A stretch of DNA of 64,000 bases from Lunularia cruciata (lineage: Eukaryota > Streptophyta > Marchantiopsida > Lunulariales > Lunulariaceae): assembly GCA_948567375.1 (NCBI GenBank), contig OX419756.1:53334333-53398332 (forward strand), read 5' to 3'. Shown one piece after another: positions 47,991 to 59,517 of the stretch. Position 1 is the first letter of the stretch. Every line of letters begins with the position of its first letter. Made by a program: the position numbers and the translations under genes. Under the pieces are notes generated by a model, which did not search any database, was not told the DNA's origin, and saw nothing but the letters and a program-made list of their open reading frames with translations.

Positions 47991-50230
47991 TGGCTTAAAT
48001 CAGGTCCTTTACTTTGGATCTGATGTCTGCCTAAAAAACTGGAGGCTTTGTCTTTGTATCCTTCTCCAACTCATCTCCTAAGTCCTTTGTACTGCTTCTT
48101 GGACTACTTTCTGCAAATCTTTAGCTTTGGCTTTTGCAAGAATCTTTTCCTCCTTTGCAAAAAGGTTTGCTTTCTTGTCTTCACAAGATGAGAAAGCAAT
48201 TTTGTGAAGATGAGGAAGTAGTACTCAATTCCTCAAGATCACACTTCTTCTTGCCCATGTGTGCCTCAACTTTCAAACTTTGAAAATTTCAAGGTCTAGC
48301 CATTCACCTTTAGAAGCCGGTCTCTCTTCTTGAGGTCTCTCCTCCTCAAAGTGTTATACAATTTACAATTGTATCCCCTTTTGCTTGTAGTGTAGCTTTC
48401 TCAATTGGGGTCTATACATACCTCACCGGTGGCTTTAGGTTAGGAGGTTGCGGGTACTGATTTCCAATATGGCCCAATCCTTTACAATTTCTGCAAAGTG
48501 GAACATACCCAACCTGATGCCTTGGCTCAGGGCATTTTGGAGACCAATGGCCCATAAAGCCACAATGATGCAACAATTATAACAGGCACTTGATGCAACA
48601 ATTTGAGGCCTATTTTGGCCGCCCATTGGTGGTCTTCATGGGAGAGCATTGTCATTGTACTCCCTTGGTCCATACCTTGAACCTTGATACGATGTGCTCG
48701 CCTGAGGTTGTACATCTTGGGTTTGGTACACTTCCTCTTCTTCCTTGCCTTGGTCCCAGCCCAAAACCCAATCAATTTGTTGCATTGGAAATGCAGTGCG
48801 GGTCAAACACCCTATGTTAGCATGGCCTGAATTGCCACATGCAATGCACCATACATTTGTTCCACCAAATGAAGGAGGCTTTCTTCAATCCTTAGCCCCA
48901 ATCATTTGCATCTTGAAATCCACAAACTCTTTAACAAGAGTCTCTAACTTTTGATCAACCTTATTTAAAATCTATGATGGAGGTGTTACTGGCTTCTTTC
49001 CTCCGTGCCTTGTATTCTCATTGGCTTTGAATCTTCTCTAGATTCTAAAGAAGATGTGGAGGATTCCTCCAAAGAAGAGGATGTACTACAAGAAGCTCTT
49101 TGTCTGGGCTTCTTGCCTTTCTTCTCCAGATTTCTTTGGTTTCTGGAAAATGAGAGTGGGCCACCTTGTATAAGGCAACAAGTTTGAGGACTTTGTCTAG
49201 GGAAGTTACATTCCTCTCCTCGGCAAAGATACAAATCTCTATTGACAATCCTCCGAGGAACCAAGTGATGGCTTCAGCATTGGAGTAACCCATCACACTA
49301 GATTGCTTTGGAACTTGGTTCAATAGGGCCATGAACCGCTTAGAGTAGTCTCTCAACTTCTCCCTCTTCCCTCTATCCAAAAATTGTTCTAGGAAGCCAT
49401 TTCACAATTCTGCCTAATTGACTAGCTTGAACCCTTTTTAGATTACATGCATGTACTAACTCCAAGCCTTCTTTTGGAGCAGACTTGGGAAAATTTGTAG
49501 ACAATCTGCAGAGTCATGTTCCTTGTTGGCAAAGGAAATGACCTTGACAAATTCTTTGATGAATTCATCTGGATCTTCAATTTGTTTTGTCCCCTTGTAC
49601 TTTAGGTATGCATGTTAGGTGACAAGCAACAATGTCATTCTTTGGCTATACAAAATAGACTACGGTAAGGTTGAACTTGATGGTACCAAGGAACTGGAGA
49701 GTATTGACGCCATGTTATCAGCCCATGGGTTCCAATTTTTCAAGTTCAAAGTTGGGTCTTTGTTGACAAATTCTTCTCTGGTGATGTTGAGTTCAACCCA
49801 AACCAGAGGAGAAGGCTCAATACCCTCTAAATGCTCTTCAAGATTCCATAGTGCAAAATGAGGAATCATATGTAAGAGGTGTTGGTACTCTTCTTTTGTT
49901 AACACTTGTGTTGTCTTCTCACAAATAAAATCTTTGATAAATTTGACTCCCTTGATAGCTTTAGAGGAAGTCGGTGTATTGGGTCACAATGAATATGTTT
50001 GTCTACTAGAAGCTTTCTTCTTCTTGGGATTTGGAGACGCAAAGTATCCTTGCCACCTAACTTTGTGTTTCTTTTGCTCAAGTTCTTGCAAGGCTTCTTG
50101 AACATTGTAGAGAAGTTGTAGGTCCAATGCCTCCTTTTCAAATGCTTCAATTTTGGTTGGGCTCTTTTGACATTCTTCTTCTTCACATAACAATGTTTTT
50201 TTACGAGCTTTTTCTTCTCATTGTTCTTTT
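47991..50230 (-). pseudogene. Element E: gag
   Basis: The N-terminal charged region (50193-49984, with EALDLQLLYNVQEALQELEQ), gag core (49905-49045, LRDYSKRFMALLNQVPKQSS and FLGGLSIEI) and knuckle region (48830-48430) are collinear with the C element gag. Broken many times. Confidence 0.82.
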
Positions 50231-50306
50231 GACATAAACATTCATATTTCTTGCAACTTTAGTGTGAGATTTGGCTTTGTATTCTTTTACTTCCAAGATT
50301 TGTATC

Positions 50307-50324
50307 CCTAACAATGGCGCCAAA
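50307..50324 (-). other. Primer binding site of element E, tRNA-Asp-like
   Basis: Minus strand TTTTTGGCGCCATTGTTAGG lies just after the LTR end at 50330, the same place as in the C element. It is slightly eroded. Confidence 0.8.
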
Positions 50325-50329
50325 AATCA

Positions 50330-50697
50330 TATGACAACCTGGAAAATATCACTTTTATGGCAATCAGGTAAGTAAAGTTTGTTCCTATAGAGATATGAGT
50401 CAGAAATGGTCAAAGAAAAAGTCAAACAAAAAAAACATGGTTCTTCTTAAGTTCTTTAATTTCCCAGGTAGAAACCACACCCAAAAGAGAGTAACAAGTA
50501 CTAGATTGCAGTCTTGTCACAAATTAACACTCCTCAATCACAACTCATTCAATTTTGTCCAAACAAATCTTGATTGTGATGATTCAAATTCCTTTGAAGA
50601 CGGCTACCTCACTGCAAAAACCTTTGCCTTAGAATTCTGTCCCACCCTTCCACTAAAGGCACAACTTCCTTGATCAAAAGTGCTTCACATCAACCGT
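50330..50697 (-). repeat. Element E 5' LTR, U5-side piece
   Basis: Matches the last ~370 bases of the 3' LTR of E and other C LTRs (from the GATATTTTCCAGG end back to AGGCACAACTTCC). It is interrupted at 50697 by insertion F and resumes at 53903. Confidence 0.8.
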
Positions 50698-53600
50698 TGT
50701 CACGAGGAATGTTGGTCTCAAGAGTGCACTGAGCACATGGCTGATTGTGCTCAGTTTGTCCTTACTGTAGTTGATTCAAAGTTTCTTGTAGATTGACATT
50801 CTCTTCCTATTCATGGTGTGTTGGAAATCTTAGCTGTAAGAGCTTGGGGTTTTCTTTGTTTCTTGAGGTTGGTTTTCTTGAGGATTTGTGTTTGTCCTCG
50901 GTCTTCACAGGATCGGCCATGTCATGCGGGCTCAGGCTATGGTTCTGGACCCAACAGTTCCTAGAAATGGACTGGAGGCTTTACAAACAACATCTAGTAT
51001 TCTATCTGGACTCAACCCGTCACCCAGATTACTGAATCAAACCATTTATATAGACTGACTGAGAGCTCCTAAGATGGATTTTCCTTGATGCTAGTCACAG
51101 ATCAAACACACCGTTGTCTTAGTATTCATCATTCATAAAAAAATCAGTTGCAAGGTTCACAAGTTTGGACAAGCTAAACAACTCCAGTTCATACAATGTT
51201 TGCACTAAGTTATGACAGAAAATCAATTCAGCCGGTGCTTTACACACACACTCTGTCCAACAACAGTAAAGATGACTCACCCTCCAAACCTCTCCCTTCA
51301 TCCCCGTCTTTGTAGGGAAACTGCTCAGTCAACCTACCAGCAACCCTTTTCTCCTGCGAGAATCCTTCTGTCCATTCTTTCACCTTTCAGCAGCACTCCC
51401 ATCAATGCTTCCTTGTGAAGCTTTTTGTTCTCAGTCAAAGATCCTTTCATGAAACATACTTAGCTCTCCTGCTCACATAAATCAATTCTCAACCTCTTAA
51501 TTGTTCCAATCACTACAGAAAACCCTCTCAACCTCTCTCTCAACACTCTTGATCACTTAAGGCAAATTCCAGTCTCTAAATTGTTTAAACACTACAGAAA
51601 GCTTCAGCCACATTTTTCATGAAAGACCCTATCTCCATGCACTCAGCTCCTCAATTTTCCTGCAAAAATTTCTTAGTCACACCTTTCTTCTCATCAGCAT
51701 TCCTCTCAAGCCCTGCCTTCACAAAATCTTCCTTCAGTTCATTTCCAGCTCTCCTAAAACTTCTCGTTACATACCTTCTTGGCAATCCTTCAACACATCT
51801 CACAAAATCTCCCAAACCCTTGTCACTCAACTCCAAGTCCTATCCTGCGGAATGTTCCCTCCCTTGCTTGTCTTGTCATTTCAAAGCTCCCTTTGAAGTT
51901 CCTCTAGGTTCCATCTCAACTCACACAGCTCATTCATCAGCAAGACAATTCCTCAAAACATACCATAATCTTCTCTCTTGTCATCAGCAAAGGGTCTCAT
52001 TTGTGACAATTCTCACCCTCTCATTGTCCATTCATTGCCCATCATAACCATTATCTGATTGAGACACACCTCTTAAAACTTACTTGCCTTACCACTCCTC
52101 AAAAAACCCTTGAGGCATTTCCCAGTCTCCTGTTCCTTCAAAAGTGTTCTCTTCTCCCTTTAGACTCCATTCACAAAGTACTTCTTCCTCTTCCTTTCTC
52201 TGCTCTTTGCAAAGCACTTCACCTCTCAAGAAACTTCTCTCAGAAGTTCAGTCTACAGCTCTCATTTGACTCTATGTTCTTTCAAAGTCCTGCACAAGCA
52301 TTTGCTCAGCCCTTCATCTCATATGTCAGCTTTTCCCCTTGGAATTTCTCCCTGCATCCACACCCATCAGCCCTTCAAATTTGAAATCTCTCTCCTTGGT
52401 GTCTCTCTCTCAAAACCCTCCTACAGGCCAGTCTTCAAAGCATAATCCTTATTCTTTTTCAGGGAAGACTTCTATTTGGGCCAACCACTTTCCCTCCTTC
52501 ATTGTCCTCCTATCTAGGAAAATCTCTCGAAGCCCATCTCTTTCCCTCTGTCCTCCTATTGCAGACCAAGGCTCAAAAAAATCCCTTAAAAAATCCTCTC
52601 CTCTTCCTCTTTCTCTCTTCATGTCATAGACCAAGGCCCAACAAAATCCCTCAAAATTTTCTCCTCTCTTCCATTTGGCACTCCTGTCCAGAGCAAATCT
52701 CCCAAAAATTCCTTCTCTCTTAACTGTCCTTGTCCAGGCCAAACCCTCAAATTTTCTCCTTCTTCTTCACTATTCCTGTCACAGACCAGGGCAGCAAAAC
52801 CCTCAAAACCGCTCTCCTTCCTCCTATCCAATCCAAACCTTCAAATATTCCTTCTCTTCCTTTGTTGTCCTCCTGTCCAGAGCAACCCAAGCAAAACCAT
52901 CAAAAAAACTCTCCCCTCTCTTCTTCCTCCTATCCAGGCCAAACCCTCAAATTTTCTCCTCCTTCTTCACTGTTCTTATCACATACCAGGCCAGCAAAAC
53001 CCTCAAAACCTCTCTCCTTCCTCTTGTCCAGTCCAAACCCTTGATAATTCCTTCTCTTCCTTCATGGTCCTCCTGTCCAGAGCAACCCAAGCAAAACCCT
53101 CAAAGAAACTCTCCTCTCTCTTCTTCCTCCTGTCCAGGCCAAACCCTCAAAATTTATCCTCCTTCCCTGTGTTCTTGTCACAAACCAGGCTGGCAAAACC
53201 CTTGAAACCTCTCTCCTTCCTCCTGTCCAATCCAAAAATTCCTCAAAAATTCCTTCTCTCTTCACTGTCCCTGTCATAGACCAGCAGATTTCTCTCAAAA
53301 TTCCCTTACTCTCTTGCCACCTCCTCAACATAGCAAACTCAAATCCTTCACTCCTGCTCCTGTCTAGCCAACGCAACCCTGCAAAACTTCCCCAAAATTT
53401 TTCTTCTTCTCCCCCTAGTTCAAGGCAAAGCTCCCAAAAATCCTCTTGTCACTGCCTAGGGTAAAGGCCTCCTAGCCACTCAAAAATTTTCCCCAAAGGC
53501 CTTTTTATCAAAGTGCCTAAAGAAAAAAAACTTCCAAGAGTTTCTCTTCTCTAGGGCGAAACCCTTCTTCTTCTCTTCTTTCATTTTGTCACTCCTAAAC

Positions 53601-53902
53601 ACAAAAAATCCCCCAAGACTCATTTGCTCAAGGTAGCACTAACTAAAATACCTCCCATGAATCTTTGGTTCAAATGCTCTTACTAAAATACCCCCAGAAG
53701 ACTTATTTGCTCAAAGTGCACTAAATAACATATTCCCAAGATTCTAGCACTATAAACGAAGTCATGAGTTGGTGTCACAAATTTAAGCTCCAAGTGTCCT
53801 GTAACACAAAGAGACTCTTGAATTTAGGTACCATAAAAGGAAACTCTAGAGCTCAACAAATAGCACCAATGATAACCGTGAATCATTTCCCCGACGACAC
53901 CA
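50698..53902. mobile_element. F: 3.2 kb insertion with tandem arrays, unclassified
   Basis: Splits the 5' LTR remnant of E. The left end is TGTCACGAGGAATG. The right end, on the minus strand, is TGGTGTCGTCGGGGAAATGA, which resembles a Gypsy primer-site motif (TGGCGCCGTTGCCGGGGA). From about 51200 to 53400 it is pyrimidine-rich (plus strand) with tandem repeats and no coding signal. It may be a non-autonomous LTR-type element or a fragment. I find no convincing target duplication. Confidence 0.45.
52737..53336. repeat. 200 bp tandem repeat in F, three units
   Basis: GGCCAAACCCTCAAA starts at 52737, 52937 and 53137, exactly 200 bases apart, and the text between is alike (TCTCTCCTTCCTC, CCAGAGCAACCCAAGC). 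Shorter related pieces lie just upstream. The open frames across it (up to 176 codons) are low-complexity by-products of the repeat. Confidence 0.88.
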
Positions 53903-54162
53903 TGTGTTGCACTCACAATTGCAGAATACTAACAACACTACAATTTCTCTTAGATCTGTCAAGGCATTGCTTTGTTTGCTATCCACTAAGGATCAAACAC
54001 ACAAAATGAAGATCAAGGTTGTGGAATCCAACATCCAACCAACACAATAACTTGCACTTCCAACCAGCACACTGACCGCTTAGCAGGCTGTGGAATCCAA
54101 TATCCAACCAGCACACTAACTAGCACACTAACCAGCACATCCAACCAGCACACTGACTAGCT
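53903..54162 (-). repeat. Element E 5' LTR, R-side piece ending in a mini-repeat
   Basis: Continues the C LTR after F (TGTTGCACTCACAATTGCAG...). From about 54010 to 54160 the text decays into irregular repeats of CCAACCAGCACACTGAC, then switches to element H. The missing U3 suggests a deletion with repeat expansion at the break. Confidence 0.75.
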
Positions 54163-56446
54163 AGTATCCATAGTTTTATTTGAAATATCCACAAATACAT
54201 GGAAAGTAAATTCCCAATTGGGTGCCATAAGAATGGGCATTGTAGCCAAGTTTGCCTTCAAGGTCTGGAATTCTTTAATGCATTGCTCTTTCCACACAAA
54301 GTCTATTGTTGAATGAGTAATCCAATGAGTTTAGATGCAATCTTAGCATACATATGAACATATTGTTGGTAGTATCTCATACAACCATAGAAATTTCAAA
54401 GAGTACATATTGTTGTGAGTACAAGCAGTTGTGAGATGACCTTTTGGGTAACCATGATGCCATTTCTGCATACTAGATGGCCTGAAAGGAGGCCATAGGA
54501 GACCACAAATAAAAAAATATGAGGATTGTCGGAAATTTGGATGCACCGGTAGGTCTGCAAAGGGGTGTGTAGTGCTCAAATGTGGTCATTGTGGGAACTA
54601 TGGACACACATGTCATCTAGATAGAGCTCAAGTTTCATTTTGGATATCCCCAAAGGAATTTTTCATGTAAAGTTAGAATGTTGCAAGAGCATTCTAGAGT
54701 CCAAATAGCATGACATGATATGTGTAGTTTCCTTACTTATTTACAAAGGTAGTCTTGTATTGATCTTCCGGAGCAATTGTGATTTGGTTGTAATCACAAT
54801 AGTCATCCATAAAGGAAAAACACCGGCTGCCGACTACTTTGTTAAGCAAGGTGTTGGTGAAAGAGATTGGAAAGAGATCCGTAATAGTTTGGGAATTTAG
54901 TTTGCAAAAATCCATGCAGATTCTTACCTTACCCATACCTTTTTTAGGGACCACTAGAATAAGCAATGCCCACTCAATTTTGCCTTGGTGATAGATGAAC
55001 TTGCACTTGAGTAGTTTATCTAGTTTGTCTCATACCTTTTGGGAGTAAATGGAGTTTAGCTTGTTTGGATCATACAAGAATGGCATCTACATGAAGGATT
55101 ATATAATGCTGAAATGTTTTTGGGTTCACACCCATAAGTTCCGTGTAGTCATAGGCAAAAAGATAACAGAAATCAAGGAAGATTCTTGATATGTTAGTTG
55201 CTCATCCTAGCTCACTTTTGTGCTAATTCTTACATATCTAAGAGATTCCTCCATAGGAGAAATGGCAAGGTCTTGGAATTTATTGATTATTGATAAATGG
55301 AGTGGTATAGGCTCAACAATGTGTTTGGAAGGTTTCTCTCAAGAATAGCATTGCAACACTTCAATATGAATTGTTTGGTGTACCTCTTTCTCTTTTTCCA
55401 AGAATTTTGAGGTTTTTTCCTTGGTGTCAACAAGCAACTCACCATCTTGACCAATTGGATGTTGATTATTGGTGTGAGACAAGGGAACTATTTTTGCATC
55501 CTTATGGAAGAGCACAATGGCCAAGTTGTGTCTGCATTTTGGGAATAAATAGTATCATCAAAAAGAGCACTATCAAGAAAGAAGCATTCCTTGTCCATTT
55601 CTTGATTGTGGCAATCAATGTAATTGTTGATACAATAACATGAGGGTTGTGAGGTGCCACAAACATGATTGCTTGTGTGCAGCCACAAGAACATGCTATG
55701 ATGGGAGAGGTCATCTACCAGAGGGGCTAAGGCATTGTCAGTGTTCAAGAGCTGTGTAGACGAAGTCATGAGAATGGGTCAGCCAAAAACATCCTACAAC
55801 CTTGGAAGTGTTGTGGAAGAAAGGCCACATAAGTTTGTCATCTTTGAACTAGTAGCTATGCCATACATTATTGTTTCTTGCATTTGGTAGGAGATGTCTG
55901 ATAGAGTTGTTTGAGAGTGATGTTTGCTTGAGTGTTACCCAAATTGGCAATGATATTGTAGTTGTGTATGAGGGAAGTAAGGAGTTGCGTTGGTAGGGTA
56001 TCAAACATAAAATTCATTGTGTGGTAGATTTTGAGGACAGTTTGCAAGGTCTCCTTCCATATGGGCTCATTGTTAAAATCCATGGAGGAGTAGTCTTCTA
56101 AGCTATAAGTACTAGTTGGAGCAAGTAATATATAAGTATAGGATTGCATTGAGAGGAAGACATTGGCCTTGGGGAGATACCATCCTTATTTGATATGTTC
56201 CTTCCTTTTAGAGGAACTTCTTTAATAGCAATGAAATGCTTGTTCCTATTGGGCTTATGTTATTGGGTTGTTCATTTATGTAGGCACTCTCCATGCCTGA
56301 TTGATGAAGTTCAAAAGTTTGGACATTGTACCATTGGATGTGCATTGGAGCAGAACATGCAATGTGAAAGTTTGTTTGGGCATTAATTTGCATGATGATT
56401 TTTGCTACAAATGTAGCAATGAATTTCAAGGCTAATTGACCCATGA
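54163..56446 (-). mobile_element. Element H: gag-pol part of an old Gypsy element
   Basis: Minus-strand reading near 54966-54733 is reverse transcriptase: VPKKGMGKVRICMDFCKLNS, then DLFPISFTNTLLNKV and a YNQITIAPEDQYKTTFV block. At about 54210 an RNase H start follows (FTFHVFVDIS). Upstream, 56149-55500 is a linker and protease-like zone with short frames and no firm motif. It is cut by E on one side and by LTR G at 56447. Old, with dozens of breaks. Probably the 5' half of D. Confidence 0.7.
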
Positions 56447-57620
56447 TGTGACAACCCGGCAAATATCACTTTTGCGGTAATCAGGTAAGTAAAGTTTGTT
56501 CCCGCAGAGATACAAGTCAGAAATGTCCAAATACAAAGCAAAGTAACAATTTAGTTCTTCTTGGTTGCGTCTTTGATCTCTCAGGTAGAAACCACACCCA
56601 GAAGAGAGTAACAAGCACTAATCCACAGTCTTGTCACAAATTAACACTCCATAACCACAACTCCATCAAATCTTTCCAAACAATCTTGATTGTGATGATT
56701 CAAGCTCTCCCAAAAATGGCACTTCATTGCAAAACGACTTCACCTCAGAATTGTGTTCCACCCTTCCACTAAAGGCACAACTTCCTCGATCAAAATTGCT
56801 TTACATCAACTTTGCACTACACTCACAAATGCAGAATACTACGAACACTACAATTCCTCTCAGGTCTGTCAAGGCATTGCTTCGATTGCACTCCACTCAG
56901 GATCAAACACACAGAATGAAGATCAAGGCTGCGGAATCCAACATCCAACAAGCACACTGACTTGCACTTTGAATTTCTTCACACACTCACAAATACAATC
57001 ACAAAGTTGATACTCGGAATCAAGCTTAAGCGACGAGCATTGCTTCATAGCACTTTGCTTTATCTATTCTAAGAAATAATGAGCACTAAACAACATTTGA
57101 CTGTGAATGCCACTCTTAAATAGTGAAGCAAGTGACAGTTCTAACAACTATACCATTCTATAACAACTCTTCTAACCTATAGATCCAAAATGACAATGCA
57201 CCTCTTCATATCTGCCTCTTCAAATCTCAAAACTGTTACTAATCCGATCCGATGTCTACTTCTTCCTCGGCTTTCAAATGCAAACCCAAAGTAATTTTAC
57301 TTCCTACTACTCTATCCTCGGGTTTCACAACTTCTTATTCTTCTACCAGATCCAACAATTCTCTTTCCTGATCTGAAATTCCACTAGTGGGTAATCTATC
57401 TAACTCCTTATCTCCCAACCCACTCTTCTCTAAAATCTCCATTGCTAACTCCAAAGTCATCTGTACTTCTACTTTGTCTACTTCAGGTTTTGCTCTTACA
57501 TTCTCCCAAAGTTTGTCTATCTCTAACTTTATTAAGTCTAATCTAATCGTGATATTATCTTCTACTTCTAATATCTTCCTATCTACACAAGTTCTTAGAC
57601 TGATCAACAAGGCATTTAAT
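56447..57620 (-). repeat. G: C-type LTR fragment, R/U5 side plus end of the U3 gene
   Basis: TGTGACAACCCGGC at 56447 opens the same R/U5 block as the other C LTRs. From about 57240 the minus-strand acidic tail and coiled coil of the U3 protein are read (LRTCVDRKILEVEDN near 57600). It stops abruptly at about 57620, where a tandem array begins. Confidence 0.83.
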
Positions 57621-58718
57621 TTTTGAGTTGGACAGGAGGGCTTGAGAGTGCAGGGGAGAAAAATTCTTGAGAACTGAAGGGTTTGGACAGAAGAACAATC
57701 AGGAGAAGGAATTTTTGAGTTGGACAGGAGGGCTTGAGAGTGCAGGGGAGAAAAATTCTCAAGAACTGAAGGGTTTGGACAAAGGAACCATCAAGAGAAG
57801 GAATTTTCGAGTTGGACAAGAGGGCTTGAGAGTGCATGGGAGAAAAATTCTTGAGAACTGAAGGGTTTGGACAGAGGAACAATCAGGAAAACGAATTTTC
57901 AAGTTGGACAGGAGTGCTTGAGAGTGCAAGGGAGAAAAATTCTCAAGAACTGAAGGGTTTGGATAGAGGAACAATCAGGAGAAGGAATTTGAGTTGGATA
58001 GGAGTGCTTGAGAGTGCAGGGGAGAGAAATTCTTGAGAACTGAAGGGTTTGGACAGAGAGAGAATGTGCAGGAATTTTTGAGCTGGACAGGAGGGAGTTT
58101 GGCAGGAGAGAAATTCTAGAGAAATGAAGGGTTTGGATAGAGGAACAATCAGGAGCATGAATTTTTGAGTTGGACCAGAGAGGGTTTGGCAGGAGAAAAA
58201 TTCTCAAGAACTGAAGGGTTTGGACAGAGGAACAATCAGGAGAAGGAATTTTTGAGTTGGACACGAGGGCTTGAGAGTGCAGGGGAGAAAAATTCTTGAG
58301 AATTGAAGGGTTTGGACAGAGGAACAATCAGGAGAAGGAATTTTTGAGTTGGACAAGAGTGCTTGAGAGTGCATGGGAGAGAAATTCTCAAGAACTGAAG
58401 GGTTTGGACAAAGAGAGAATGTGCAGGAATTTTCGAGTTGGACAGGAGAGGGTTTGGCAAGAGAGAAATTCTCAAGAGTGAAGGGTTTGGACATGGAGAG
58501 AATGTGCAGGAAATTTTGAGTTGGATAGAGAGAGAATGTGCAGGAATTTTTGAGTTGTACAGGAGAGGGTTTGGCAGGAGAAAAATTCTCAAGAGTGAAG
58601 GGTTTGGACAGAGAGAGAATGTGCAGGAAATTTTGACTTGGACAGAGAGAGAATGTGCAGGAATTTTTGAGTTGGACAGATGAGGGTTTGGCAGGAGAGG
58701 AATTTTCAGGAGTGAAGG
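57621..58718. repeat. ~92 bp tandem array, about 14 units
   Basis: The block GAGTTGGACAGGAG recurs at 57625, 57717, 57809, 57901, 57991, 58080, 58167, 58254, 58346, 58435, 58518, 58552, 58635 and 58669. The first spacings are 92, later ones 83-92, with two short units of 34. The plus strand is purine-rich. The unit is not a multiple of three, so the open frames across it are by-products. J inserted at its right edge. Confidence 0.93.
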
Positions 58719-59517
58719 TGTGACAACCTGGCAAATATCACTTTTGCGGTAATTGGGTCAGTAAAGTTCGTTCTTGTAGAGATACTATCCAGAATTGGTC
58801 AAATACGAAGTCAAAAGTCACAATTGCAATTCTTCTTGATGGCTTCTTTAATCTCTCAGGTAGAAACTACACCCAGAAGAGAGTAACAAGCTCACAATCT
58901 TGACAACTTGTCACTAATACGCACATATAATCACATCATAGTAAATTTTGTCCAAACAACTCTTGATTGTGATGATTCAGATTCTCCCGAAGACGGCACT
59001 TCACTGCAAAGACTGATTTTGCCTCAGAATTGTGTTCCACCCCTCCACTGAAGGCACAACTTCCTCAATCAAAATTTCTTCACATCAACTTCGTGCTGCA
59101 CTCACCAATGTAGAATACTAACAACACTACAATTCCTCTCAGATCTGTCAAGGCATTGCTCCGATGCACTTCACTCAAGATCAAACACACAGAATGAAGA
59201 TCAAGGCTATAGATTCCAACATCCACAGACACACTGACTTGCTCTTTGGAATTCTCCACACACTCACAAACACAAACACAAAATTGACAATCAGAATTAA
59301 GCTTAAGCGACGAGCACTAAGAACAACACTTCGCTTTATCTATCTTCAGAAATGTGAATACTGAATAACATTGTACTTCGATTGCTCCACTTAAATACTG
59401 AAGCAAACGGCAGACTTGCCTACCAAGGCACCGCTTCCTAACATCTCCTCCTGCCTATAGATCCTAAGTGACAATCTATCTCTTCATATCTGCACTTTCT
59501 TATCTTAGAATTGACTT

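Larger units (their letters stand above)
40190..54162 (-). mobile_element. Element E: second C-type Gypsy element, 5' LTR shortened
   Basis: Minus-strand order: LTR remnant (54162-50330, split by F), primer site, gag, protease, reverse transcriptase, RNase H, integrase, purine tract, 3' LTR (44242-40190). It is the same family as the C element but diverged. The 5' LTR keeps only its R/U5 side, about 0.6 kb, so no target duplication can be checked. Broken, with many breaks; older than C by its poorer frames and lower CpG. Confidence 0.85.

Noticed and set aside
52500-53205. Pro/Ser/Leu-rich frames up to 176 codons as a cell-wall-type protein
   Set aside because: They follow a 200 bp DNA tandem repeat, which is not a multiple of three, in several frames at once; low-complexity by-product.
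50698-53902. F as a Helitron
   Set aside because: No CTRR end with hairpin, and the insertion is not at an A-T site; the primer-site-like end fits an LTR-type origin better.
57621-58718. The array as a centromeric satellite or a CRISPR array
   Set aside because: Units are contiguous with no unique spacers, the array is only 1.1 kb, and related text occurs in F.
57899-58734. Ser/Pro/Leu-rich minus-strand frames of 118-176 codons
   Set aside because: Shadows of the ~92 bp array; several overlapping frames are open at the same time.
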